Positions 9,001 to 17,020 of a stretch of DNA of 64,000 nucleotides are shown piece after piece (within the stretch, counting starts at the first letter, position 1; each line of letters begins with the position of its first letter). A program made the position numbers and the translations under genes. The stretch comes from CALSMU01 sp965230225. Its GTDB lineage: Bacteria; Bacteroidota; Bacteroidia; Flavobacteriales_D; Parvicellaceae. Below the pieces are notes generated by a model. That model was not told the DNA's origin. It did not search any database and saw only the letters and a program-made list of their open reading frames with translations. The stretch is taken from positions 1 through 64,000 of the forward strand of contig CBDDKM010000009.1 in assembly GCA_965230225.1 (NCBI GenBank), written 5' to 3'.

Positions 9001-11143
9001 CATCGTTTGTGATCCAGGCAATAACGGAGTCGTTACTTGCCAATGTTATTGATTTGTCGATGGAACTTGTAAACTGTAATGTGGAACTGGCTCCGTAATT
9101 AGCAGGGGTAAAAGAAAGCTGGAATTCGTCCATATAAATCCCTTTCCAATTAGGTTGAGAAAGAAATCTATCAGGAGAAATATCATCAGATAAGTCAATG
9201 GTATATTGATTTGGCGAAACCCTTATGTTAGCTTCTCCTACAGGCACAATTCTATTATATAGCCCTTGTTGCCATCCATTTAGGTACCTCAGTTGATCAT
9301 GATCGCTAAAATGGAAGGTAACCCTAACATCTTCATCTACTCCTTTAACATTTAAAGGCGCAAATACATTTCCGGATAGGTTTAAATCAAACTGGTTGTT
9401 ATTGGTTATAAAAGTGGACTGATGATCCATATTAAGAGTAAAACCAAATGGGTCTAGTAGTTCATAGCTTTGGTTATAGGCCAATTCTGCAGGTCCGGTT
9501 AAGAGGTAATTGAAATAATTGATCCAGGTATCTTTGGAAATAATTTTAGGAACACCTGGGCTGTTGGATAAGTGGGGTAGGTCCCATTCCAATCTGGTTA
9601 ATACTTTTAAGTCTCCCTCAACACTCAAGTGAACCCCTTTTATATATCCTGTTGCAGTACCATTTTCCGGTAAGTTTGCCATTAGGTCAACCTCTATAGA
9701 ATCTTCTAGCATTCCCTCAACAAACCCTGATGTCATGTAGTGGATACCTGCTAACTCTGTTAAAGAGATGTGATTGAATTCCACTTCTGCCATGTAGGTG
9801 CCATTGGCATCCAAACTAACCAATCCTATACCTGATAAATTATTTAAGTCTTTTGTACTTAAAGAGGTAACTTCCACTCTTTTCTGATTAACAAAAAACT
9901 CATCCACAAGGGGTGGCCCCATAAATTGACGAACTTCACTTTGGGCAGTAATTTGATTTCCAGTTTTAGATTGAACATACCAGACGTACTCCTGTGCTTT
10001 ATCAAATGCTTTGATGGATTTATCCAATTCATAATCTCTCCCGGTACCCATATAGTTAATGGGGAACAAATTGCTGTGCCAAATAGGATTATTTACAATG
10101 GCATCTTGTTTCGATTGCAATTCATCCTTCTCTTTTATAATGATCTCGTATTCTATCCCTTGATTATTCAATACATTACTTGGGGCGTTCCACGAAAAAT
10201 ATTGAGGAGAGTATTTACTAAATCCGGCACTGTCGGCAGGTGTATAAAGTTCTATGTTTCCTCCTTCCGGATAACCATACCAAAACCAACACATTTGGCT
10301 ATATCCATTATTTTTGAATAAATCTCTTCCACTAACATCTCTTGCCTGAACGGTAAAAGCATACCCTTTTCCTAATTCCAAAATAGGGTCTGATGTGGTG
10401 TATAAGTAGTAAGGTGTAGTTTGCCATGGAGATTGGAAGATTTGAATTACCTCTCCATTACTAACTGCATTTAAAGGAGAACTATTGGGATTAGTTATTT
10501 CAAATACGGTCAGTTGATATTCTGTAGAGTTTAACGAGTTTAGAGATAGTAAGTTCGTGCTCTGCCACTGAAACATAATGTTTGTTGGTATCGATGGATC
10601 AATAACCGCATCACACATAGGAGTATTGATCAAAGGCTCATCGTTCAATTGAATCCATGATGCGCCACAATTTTTTTGAGACAACACTTCACCCGATTGA
10701 TAATCGATTACCTCCACACAAAATTGATAGAAGTCTTCTGGTAATCTTCCATTTTGTTGAATTTGACTCCAGGAACTTCCTGATATATCCATCGATTGAG
10801 GAGTAAAATAAGCGGCAAGATCGGCTCCTGAAATTTGAACTGGAATACCCGGCAAAAGAGTAATTATATCATTAGTAGGGATGAATCCTGGTTTCGATGT
10901 AAGCGTAGCACTTCCAGACTCGATAGATAATCTTAAATAGACGTCTCTGGATGGTTCATTTAAATCCAGTAATGTTAGATTCATCATCCAACTGTTTCCT
11001 CCTGGAGCGTAATAATCTTCCAGATAAATAGAATTAGGAGGATTTAGAATAGAATTAATTTGAACCGGATAAGTGCCTCCCTGTCCAAAGAACTGGGTAA
11101 CCAAAAACAGGTGGGTTAGGAGTATATAAAAACGTAGAGGCAT
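6041..11143 (-). CDS. Giant secreted TANFOR-domain-like protein
   Basis: The start is set at the ATG at 11143, which begins MPLRFYILLTHLFLVTQFFGQ, a signal peptide; the TTG at 11155 lies inside a -7-like box. The 1700-residue protein opens with a region (about 25-200) resembling the TANFOR domain of Bacteroidetes: PNSIYLEDYYAPGG, EPSRDVYLRLSIES, LAAYFTPQSMDISG, LPEDFYQFCVEV and later NIMFQWQS. A beta-rich middle follows. About residues 970-1340 are acidic and helical with many Asp/Asn/Ile/Thr, possibly coiled coil, and the last 350 are again beta-rich (GYLGYSTLDNTLLG, WRPYAGFEFHF). No T9SS signal is visible. The coupled FN3 gene follows, and the toxin-like operon lies divergently 130 bp away, hinting at a shared surface or delivery role. 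Confidence 0.7.
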   Translation of the reverse strand: MPLRFYILLTHLFLVTQFFGQGGTYPVQINSILNPPNSIYLEDYYAPGGNSWMMNLTLLDLNEPSRDVYLRLSIESGSATLTSKPGFIPTNDIITLLPGIPVQISGADLAAYFTPQSMDISGSSWSQIQQNGRLPEDFYQFCVEVIDYQSGEVLSQKNCGASWIQLNDEPLINTPMCDAVIDPSIPTNIMFQWQSTNLLSLNSLNSTEYQLTVFEITNPNSSPLNAVSNGEVIQIFQSPWQTTPYYLYTTSDPILELGKGYAFTVQARDVSGRDLFKNNGYSQMCWFWYGYPEGGNIELYTPADSAGFSKYSPQYFSWNAPSNVLNNQGIEYEIIIKEKDELQSKQDAIVNNPIWHSNLFPINYMGTGRDYELDKSIKAFDKAQEYVWYVQSKTGNQITAQSEVRQFMGPPLVDEFFVNQKRVEVTSLSTKDLNNLSGIGLVSLDANGTYMAEVEFNHISLTELAGIHYMTSGFVEGMLEDSIEVDLMANLPENGTATGYIKGVHLSVEGDLKVLTRLEWDLPHLSNSPGVPKIISKDTWINYFNYLLTGPAELAYNQSYELLDPFGFTLNMDHQSTFITNNNQFDLNLSGNVFAPLNVKGVDEDVRVTFHFSDHDQLRYLNGWQQGLYNRIVPVGEANIRVSPNQYTIDLSDDISPDRFLSQPNWKGIYMDEFQLSFTPANYGASSTLQFTSSIDKSITLASNDSVIAWITNDGLNLRVNEPFTNNEAITFNTFPGGINSLNLEIINSSVSNSYLTGDIAIPVLSESEAFTFTVPLTETGYNQGYLDENLDEREFVFNNGNGDQEINLTINRAVFADNSKILMNLDIEWPNFDFSLESVDGFTVWGNYDIGFVTPNGHSALINQANGKASDNDITVDYIGAGRDANLYSIGISGTIMMGEDVSGENGAPIFSAFSIFESSIIPENYQPYFDETTPVGVLPEYVQGQGGGEGPTLDEGNDIGQINNAINMFGNYLGNMSNAQFEDTTGNATTLDDLFPEELDESNPMDDGEITLEKIILYIDIVQPFLPEEKQQKAAELKQKLEALNNSELMEIYYEIKENGFNLNKILKAQVDKLADRLNGKITAEMDTINMKIENAILSPVDTLLFRVNDFIDETITELTDNLIDLLGEGNESAVNIIVDARESTINNVTGSLYTSVHNSVKTNVTDKITTTIDTIFTKRVTEFIENQITSLGYAIIDKDFESLSVDTMLNNMETLITEMGEDVVTVFKSISLQGVKNTCEDIVVDAYEGINWQQIGENIKTDILNSIESEAAALITDALTDIIGDNFAGDVVAGLMDNVEFDFTNLGEKIENGEIGDIVSFNPTNIVIKSKIADIKGQLEFTADDPVWGDSWQAMLDVDVKKPEVSLYGHFLNGKVDGFNFWFVEVSVPHGLDVPVFSGVTLDGIGGKVFRHMSYDLENGTYLPDETAKYGVGVGMFLIDNSGPTSGQAMRMDVDAEVTVMEDYFTMQIRGDVGMAYEDNDLTKSIHSGVASGTGYLGYSTLDNTLLGQFNAQTNIAPLLCANGEMGLHVSPDYWNFYAGTQENPMTAKVLCLNAISVQSWFDIDNAGLELGLQADIDIWARSPWIKIGRYWRPYAGFEFHFLTAVDVQFQPTVSLQEAILYLYMNSEVGVDWEKRDNDGNVTDSGNWVLAGIYLEGEAHYVNRPSEAYIYGHLAGAMTVIGIGIDFDLEINKDLSQ

Positions 11144-11152
11144 ATCAGGGCA

Positions 11153-11160
11153 CAAAGAAA
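11153..11160 (-). promoter_or_regulatory. -7-like box TTTCTTTG before the TANFOR-like gene
   Basis: On the minus strand TTTCTTTG differs by one base from TAnnTTTG and ends 9 nt before the ATG at 11143. It supports the downstream ATG as the start. The spacing mirrors that of the divergent toxin gene. Confidence 0.35.
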
Positions 11161-11230
11161 TAACTTTTTAGGTAATAAGTGACCTTCAAAAACATAAATT
11201 TTCTGTTGATAAAAATGGTGGGATTTTTTG

Positions 11231-11262
11231 TTTGAAAAGTCATTTTTGGATGTATATATTTG
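11231..11262 (+). promoter_or_regulatory. Promoter of the toxin-like operon (TTTG - 20 nt - TATATTTG)
   Basis: TTTG at 11231-11234 and TATATTTG at 11255-11262 are separated by 20 nt, an exact match to the Bacteroidetes -33/-7 promoter. The ATG at 11272 follows 9 nt after the box, so the leader is very short or absent. Confidence 0.65.
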
Positions 11263-11271
11263 CCGACTGGA

Positions 11272-14200
11272 ATGAAGACTACCGTAAAAAATATATTCCT
11301 ACCAATACTCCTGTCGTTTTGTGTTGTATCTGCCTGGTCTCAGGGAGGTAATGATCCTGAAATAGATAGCTTAAAGCAAACTTTTCTTCAAAGAACGGGT
11401 CAGTTTTTTGATGTGAAGATGTTGGATCATTCTGTGGAAACAAGAAGAATGGTTAAAAAGGGGGTGCATGAATCCTTGAATGAGTTTGAAGATAAGACCA
11501 ATGGACAGTTGGTTTTGGCATTAAAATCTGAATTAAGTATTGATGAGGTTTGGCCAAATATCCTGAATAGAAAAAAGTATTATTCAACTGATGGAAAGTA
11601 TGTTCTTGATGCTACATTCGGTAATGGAGAAGAAGGCAAGTACTTTATTGCTCTCAACATTGATGTGGATACACTAGATTCAAGAGAGGAGTATGCAATT
11701 GAAATAGTTGGGAATTTAAATCCGGATTTGGAAGAATTTCTTGAAGAAAAGGAGATCACGGGCCTGAAAGGAGATATTGATGATCATTTTCTTGGGTATT
11801 TTGATGAAGAAATATATTCTCACCCTGGAGAAGCTCCTGTTGATGAGGCTATTATTGAATTGTTGGAGTTGTTGGATTTGAAATTGGGAGATGTTTATTC
11901 TGAACTACAAGAGATGCAGGGAATATTGGATAATGTTAGTGAAACATTTGAAGATGCAAGAGAAGATTTTCAAGTAGTATTCTCTCCTGCGGAAAATTTG
12001 GAATATGGTTTTGATGTTTATCAGTATGTTGCATGGATTGATTACTACGATTTTGTGGCGCTTGGAGATGGGTTTCATTATAAAACACCTGTTCAATCGG
12101 TTGAAAAAGGTGAAGCTGTTGTTGTAAAAGCATTATTGATAGATTCAATTGGTACTCACAATTCTGAGCTAGTTTCATTTGAAGCAACAAATGGGGCCAC
12201 CATGACGTGGGAATTACAGGGAGAGTACTACCTGGTAACAATTAATAATACCGATAAGTCGCAGTTCATTTATGCTAAATATGATGGTAAGAAACTTGGT
12301 AAGTTACAACTGGAGTCGTATCAAAAGAAACAGGAAAAGGTGGTTGTTATTCCTGTTAATCAAACCCTGCCAATATCTGAGTCAGCATTGGAAGAATATT
12401 TAAACACCATCTATCAAAAATCGATAGTTGAGTGGGATGTATCCATTGCTGATAATTGGACCAATACTACATGGGATAGCATTACTCCTGGTCAATTGGA
12501 AGAGGCCGATGCAACATTAATGACAAAGTATAGCAGTGAAATGAGAAAACTGCGTAACACTTATTTTGATGAGAATCCTACCATTGAAAATGGTTGTCAT
12601 TATTTGTTTGTGGTAAATGATTTTACCAAAGAAGACCTACAGGGATATATGGTAAGAGGTAGATCTTTAGGGTTTATTAAGAATACAGATGCATTATCTT
12701 TTAAAAGGACGGTTGGACACGAATTAGGCCATGGTGCTTTCGGATTGAGGCATACATTTAACCAAAATAAATTTGTTGGGGAAATGACTCAGGTGAATAG
12801 TATCATGGATTATTCTAGTTCCACACATCTCAGTTATCCTGAATGGAAGGCAATTCATGATTGGAAACCGATAAACTCACTATTCGATGAAGAAGAAGAT
12901 GCTGAAGGAGTGTACATAACGATGGATATTCCATACGAATATCGAAATTCCGATTCTACCATCACCGTATTAACTCCCACAAATCGATTGATAACTCTTC
13001 CTAGAGAGACGTCATATTTGCGATTCTTTACCGCTGACCCTCTTTACTATAGCAGTACGGGAGCATTTTCCGGTAATTACGGACCAATTGGAACATTAGC
13101 TGCATTTAAAGTAAGGTCATCTTTAAATGAAGTGGTTGAATACAAATTGAATAAACAAGGAGGTAATCTATATTACAAAAAGAAGGATACGGAAATCAAG
13201 TATATAGATTCGCTATCTACGGATGTAGCAAACTTTAACCTTCTTACAGCATTCCCATTTAGGGAGAACAAACAGTTTCAATTGCAGATTTATAATTTAG
13301 GTACTTCTGATGTTCAAAGGCAAGAAGTAAGTGCAAGACCAGATTCAGGAATTGTAAATTTCGGAAATGGACAAGATTCATTTGGAGGAACATTTTCAGT
13401 GGTTGAGTTGGTTTATGGTGTTGAGGCGGCTAATCAGGAAAACATTGAATCTTTGCCGATGCAGGCTGGAACCACCTATATTGAACTTAATGGATTGGCC
13501 TGGAAAAATGTATTTGATATTCAGCAAGGATATACAATTGCCGGAGGTTTTTACCCTGAATTGAGTGGGTTAAGCATAGAGTATTTGGATTATTTCTCTT
13601 CGTACACAAAGGTTGGTCATCCAGCCGCTCCAATTGTAATATCTAACGCAGTTTGGGTTCAGAAAATGGAGTTGATTGAACCCTATATCAAATGCGCAGT
13701 GAGTACTAATACCAATACTCCACAAAACGACCCTATCGGCCCCCCTCCTCCTTATGCTTTGGATGATGGGTTTTTGAATTCTTCCTCCTTAAATGTTTAC
13801 AATCCAGGGCCAGGTATGTTTGAACCAATGGAGGAATGGTCATCACCACCGCCAATTGATCAATACAATGGTTCCGATTTAGGAAAAGCTGTTCGTGCTT
13901 ATCGGGAATTTAAATACATGATTGATAACCTCATTCTTGTGCCAGATATGGCAAATGGTGTTAACAATAAAATTGCCAATACTACAGAAGGGAATGACAC
14001 TCAATTAGAAGAATTGATCGAGAAACTTAACCAAACTCCAATTTGTATTTTTGAAGAAATTACTGTTCCTAACCGGATAAAAGCAATTAAGCTTTTGGAG
14101 CCTGAGAATGAAGAAGAACTAATTATTAAGCTTTTTAGTTCTACCCTTTATAATGGACAAATGTCTGCGTTGGCTGATGCTCTTTTTGAAAATAATGCAG

Positions 14201-16350
14201 ACTTGTTTGACAAACTATGGTGGCGATTGGATTTTACAGAGTTTCACCAGTGGATTAACTCTGTCACCCAATTAATCCTGGTCAATAATATGGGGCAAGA
14301 GGTTACAGAGAGTGTAGATTTTTCAATCTCAACAAGAGTAACCGTAGAGTGGCAAGATAACGGTAAAATAAAAATAGGAAATCGTTATTTGCATGATTAT
14401 GGACCGTATGGAGCACTAACGCAAAATGGAACTATTTATTCGGGGTATGCTACTGATTATCATGAGTATGATTATGATCAAGTAGTCAATTTTACCTTTG
14501 CTAAAGATGGGTTTATTGACTTAGGCGATGCTCAGGAAGACATTATGACCCTCAAATTGCCGGCATTTTACATTGGTTATTTAGTTCATAATAAAGATAC
14601 CAAGGCTGTAATGACTTTGGTAAGGGTAGTAGTTGATATTGCGGCAATCGTGGCTGCCATTCCTACGGGAGGTGGTTCAATTGGTGCAGCAGCGGCATTT
14701 AGTGCTGTATTGGCAGGAGCAGACCTAATAGTATTAATGTCGGAAGACGCTATAAAGAACAATTTTGAGCAGGGAGAAGAGTTCTTAGAATTATGGAATT
14801 ACATCACTATGCTAGACATAGCGGTAGCTATTCCTCAAATTGGGAAGGGGATTACAAAGGTAATCGATAATATTCCGATTGGTACTATCAAATTTGAAGT
14901 CAATATTGCCAATTTGATAGATCGTATGGTGTACCATATGAATCAGCTTAGAGCACAAGGAAAAAATTTAGCTACTACCCATTATAAAGAGTTGATTGAA
15001 AAGTTTAGAGTTATAGCTACTAAACTAGCTAACGCTGGCGAGTCCGTTTATTCTATTATGTTAAGAACCAAGCTTCTGTTGCAATTAGAAGCGGAGTACT
15101 TGAGAGCTTTATATGCGCCAATATATTTGGATGATGCTTTTAGCATTGTTAACGATATCGAAGGAATCATTACACGTGCCGGTCAACAGCATCATGTATT
15201 TTACTTAAAAACATCATCGCAAGGGTTATTTGTAAATAGCCCTGTTCTTGCAGGCGTGCCTGGTAATGGTACGTTTTTCGGGAAATTTGATGATATCAGA
15301 TATAAATTTGGTGCTAAGGTGGAAGAGGGAGACTTGTTTGTTTATAAGGTGACTGACGGAACTTTAGTTGTAACTAAATATGATGCTCTTTTAAGCTACT
15401 CAAAGATTTCAGATCTGCCGGAATCCTTAAAAGACATTATCAGAATGAAAAGTTTTGATGGTGCAACTCTTGCTAAACTTGAAGATGACTTAGCTTCGTC
15501 TACTTTTAAATCACATTTAGTAGGAGACCCACAATTACTTGATGGTTGGAAGTTATTGGCAGATGCTCCATCCTTGAGAGTAGATATTCGTTATTTGAGA
15601 ATACTATCTGGTGATATTTCAAGTTTAGGGTATACTGTTGATGACATTATAGCGCATGGAACTCATTCAACAACTCAAATATCGGATGGTGTAATGTTGT
15701 CTAATCCAACAGTAAATGGAATACTTCAGGATTTGATAAACCAAGGTAAGTTGAATTGGGTCGAAGCTTCTTCAATTTTTAGATATACCTATTATAACCC
15801 TATAACTAATATTGGAGGTTCTGGGTTAGTGAATCCAGTTATTTCTGTTTTTCCGGAAAAACTAGCAGCAGGTAGGATTTTGGATAATGCTTTGCAAAAG
15901 TTTGGCGATGCTGGATATTACATTCCAGATGGGACAATTACTACTAGAGGAGGGTGTTATACTTCAGAAAGAATGCTAGAGGATTTTATACAACCATATC
16001 AAAATAATGTGCCAACTACATTGCCAGTTGTTTTATCTTCATCTATGGATAATGCAGGAGATGTGGCTAAGAAATTTATTGATCATACATATGATGGGAC
16101 TAATATACGTACCATTATTACTATTAAAACTAAGCAAGGAGTTTACGTGGATGATATTGCTCATTGGGGTTCAAATTTTAATGCAGCTTCCAACCCCGGA
16201 ATATCAGCAAGTCCATTGTTGCCACACCCTCAATTAGAAGTACTACAAATGCCAGGTAAACAATACAGAATTACATCTATAGTTGATGATTTGAATAGTT
16301 CTTGGTATCCTGGTGAATTATTAAAACGAATTACTCTTGAAGAATTATAA
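11272..16350 (+). CDS. Giant secreted metzincin-ADP-ribosyltransferase-like polymorphic toxin
   Basis: The start is the ATG at 11272; the in-frame TTG at 11260 overlaps the -7 box. The 1692-aa protein has a Sec signal peptide (MKTTVKNIFLPILLSFCVVSAWSQ). Residues 483-494 read HELGHGAFGLRH, a zinc-protease motif close to the metzincin HExxHxxGxxH but with one extra residue, and SIMDYS with Met512 is a plausible Met-turn. A hydrophobic Ala/Gly-rich segment lies near 1114-1157. The C-terminal ~150 residues resemble an R-S-E class ADP-ribosyltransferase: TTRGG (Arg1559), VLSSSMD (Ser1589-1591) and QLE (Gln1654, Glu1656) just before a PGKQYRI strand. This is the position of a polymorphic-toxin warhead. 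The next gene overlaps its 3' end by 14 nt and looks like a NADAR protein, the expected kind of antidote. ART assignment is inference from motif order. Confidence 0.65.
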   Translation: MKTTVKNIFLPILLSFCVVSAWSQGGNDPEIDSLKQTFLQRTGQFFDVKMLDHSVETRRMVKKGVHESLNEFEDKTNGQLVLALKSELSIDEVWPNILNRKKYYSTDGKYVLDATFGNGEEGKYFIALNIDVDTLDSREEYAIEIVGNLNPDLEEFLEEKEITGLKGDIDDHFLGYFDEEIYSHPGEAPVDEAIIELLELLDLKLGDVYSELQEMQGILDNVSETFEDAREDFQVVFSPAENLEYGFDVYQYVAWIDYYDFVALGDGFHYKTPVQSVEKGEAVVVKALLIDSIGTHNSELVSFEATNGATMTWELQGEYYLVTINNTDKSQFIYAKYDGKKLGKLQLESYQKKQEKVVVIPVNQTLPISESALEEYLNTIYQKSIVEWDVSIADNWTNTTWDSITPGQLEEADATLMTKYSSEMRKLRNTYFDENPTIENGCHYLFVVNDFTKEDLQGYMVRGRSLGFIKNTDALSFKRTVGHELGHGAFGLRHTFNQNKFVGEMTQVNSIMDYSSSTHLSYPEWKAIHDWKPINSLFDEEEDAEGVYITMDIPYEYRNSDSTITVLTPTNRLITLPRETSYLRFFTADPLYYSSTGAFSGNYGPIGTLAAFKVRSSLNEVVEYKLNKQGGNLYYKKKDTEIKYIDSLSTDVANFNLLTAFPFRENKQFQLQIYNLGTSDVQRQEVSARPDSGIVNFGNGQDSFGGTFSVVELVYGVEAANQENIESLPMQAGTTYIELNGLAWKNVFDIQQGYTIAGGFYPELSGLSIEYLDYFSSYTKVGHPAAPIVISNAVWVQKMELIEPYIKCAVSTNTNTPQNDPIGPPPPYALDDGFLNSSSLNVYNPGPGMFEPMEEWSSPPPIDQYNGSDLGKAVRAYREFKYMIDNLILVPDMANGVNNKIANTTEGNDTQLEELIEKLNQTPICIFEEITVPNRIKAIKLLEPENEEELIIKLFSSTLYNGQMSALADALFENNADLFDKLWWRLDFTEFHQWINSVTQLILVNNMGQEVTESVDFSISTRVTVEWQDNGKIKIGNRYLHDYGPYGALTQNGTIYSGYATDYHEYDYDQVVNFTFAKDGFIDLGDAQEDIMTLKLPAFYIGYLVHNKDTKAVMTLVRVVVDIAAIVAAIPTGGGSIGAAAAFSAVLAGADLIVLMSEDAIKNNFEQGEEFLELWNYITMLDIAVAIPQIGKGITKVIDNIPIGTIKFEVNIANLIDRMVYHMNQLRAQGKNLATTHYKELIEKFRVIATKLANAGESVYSIMLRTKLLLQLEAEYLRALYAPIYLDDAFSIVNDIEGIITRAGQQHHVFYLKTSSQGLFVNSPVLAGVPGNGTFFGKFDDIRYKFGAKVEEGDLFVYKVTDGTLVVTKYDALLSYSKISDLPESLKDIIRMKSFDGATLAKLEDDLASSTFKSHLVGDPQLLDGWKLLADAPSLRVDIRYLRILSGDISSLGYTVDDIIAHGTHSTTQISDGVMLSNPTVNGILQDLINQGKLNWVEASSIFRYTYYNPITNIGGSGLVNPVISVFPEKLAAGRILDNALQKFGDAGYYIPDGTITTRGGCYTSERMLEDFIQPYQNNVPTTLPVVLSSSMDNAGDVAKKFIDHTYDGTNIRTIITIKTKQGVYVDDIAHWGSNFNAASNPGISASPLLPHPQLEVLQMPGKQYRITSIVDDLNSSWYPGELLKRITLEEL

Positions 16351-17020
16351 TATACAATCAAAATTAGAAGAGTACCTCGCTAAGTATGGTGATGTAAATA
16401 ATCTATTAGCAGATGCTTCAAGTGAGGAGAAGGATGAGTTTTTAGTTCTGCGCAAGGTTTTAGAAGCCGGTTATGAAAGTAACCCACTCGGAGATCAACA
16501 CGCACTTGACATATTTCAAAATATTACTAACTACGATTCATCAGCTTTTATTGATGATAATCATCCACTTTCAATAAATTATAGACTTTCTTTTTCTGGA
16601 AGTTCTAATATTTTCTATCCAGAAGGCTATTTCAAAGATTCTTTTCCTGATGAGATTACATTTTCATCGATTAATCAGTTTTTTCAGTTTCATTCAGCTT
16701 TGTTATTTCTAAACAGAAAATTAGCAAAGCAAATACTTTCAGGTGAAGTTGATGTTTTTAATTCACTTGAAGATCATATAGAAAATTATGATGATAGGGT
16801 TTGGAGACTGCATAGAATTAAAATTATGGAAGAAGGTGCTAAGAGCGCATTCGAAAGTTCTTTAGTTTTCAAACAAGGTTTAATGGATGTTGGCGATCAA
16901 TTCATAAAGTTTCACTCATCAGATGAATTCTGGGGAGGGGATATGCCTTCCGGAAACCATAATTATTGGGGGAAAATATTAACAAGGTTGATGTTTCTTG
17001 AAAAGCAAAAAAATCAGTGA
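16337..17020 (+). CDS. NADAR/YbiA-like protein, probable immunity protein
   Basis: A 227-residue cytoplasmic protein starting at TTG 16337, inside the last 14 nt of the toxin gene, so the two are coupled. After about 80 residues without recognised homology, residues 85-222 follow the NADAR (YbiA, COG3236) pattern: INQFFQFHSALLF, VWRLHRIKIMEEG (Trp156, Arg160, Met164), SAFESSLVFKQGLMDVGDQFI, then SSDEFWGGD and NYWGKIL (Asp196, Trp199-Gly200, Trp211-Gly212). Known NADAR enzymes remove ADP-ribose from guanine and act as antitoxins of some DarT toxins. The canonical SxEHYxxxxK segment appears changed (Asn-Gln in place of Glu-His, no matching Lys), so it may bind the toxin or use altered chemistry. 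The immunity role is inferred from position and from the chemistry of its partner. Confidence 0.6.
   Translation: MKNYNIQSKLEEYLAKYGDVNNLLADASSEEKDEFLVLRKVLEAGYESNPLGDQHALDIFQNITNYDSSAFIDDNHPLSINYRLSFSGSSNIFYPEGYFKDSFPDEITFSSINQFFQFHSALLFLNRKLAKQILSGEVDVFNSLEDHIENYDDRVWRLHRIKIMEEGAKSAFESSLVFKQGLMDVGDQFIKFHSSDEFWGGDMPSGNHNYWGKILTRLMFLEKQKNQ

Noticed and set aside
11936..12241. Minus-strand ORF inside the toxin gene
   Set aside because: No promoter, no recognisable family, and it lies within a long coherent coding frame.
16200..16350. T9SS sorting domain at the toxin C-terminus
   Set aside because: The last residues lack the PNP and GxYxxxI patterns seen in the PKD adhesin and in the protein at 38494.
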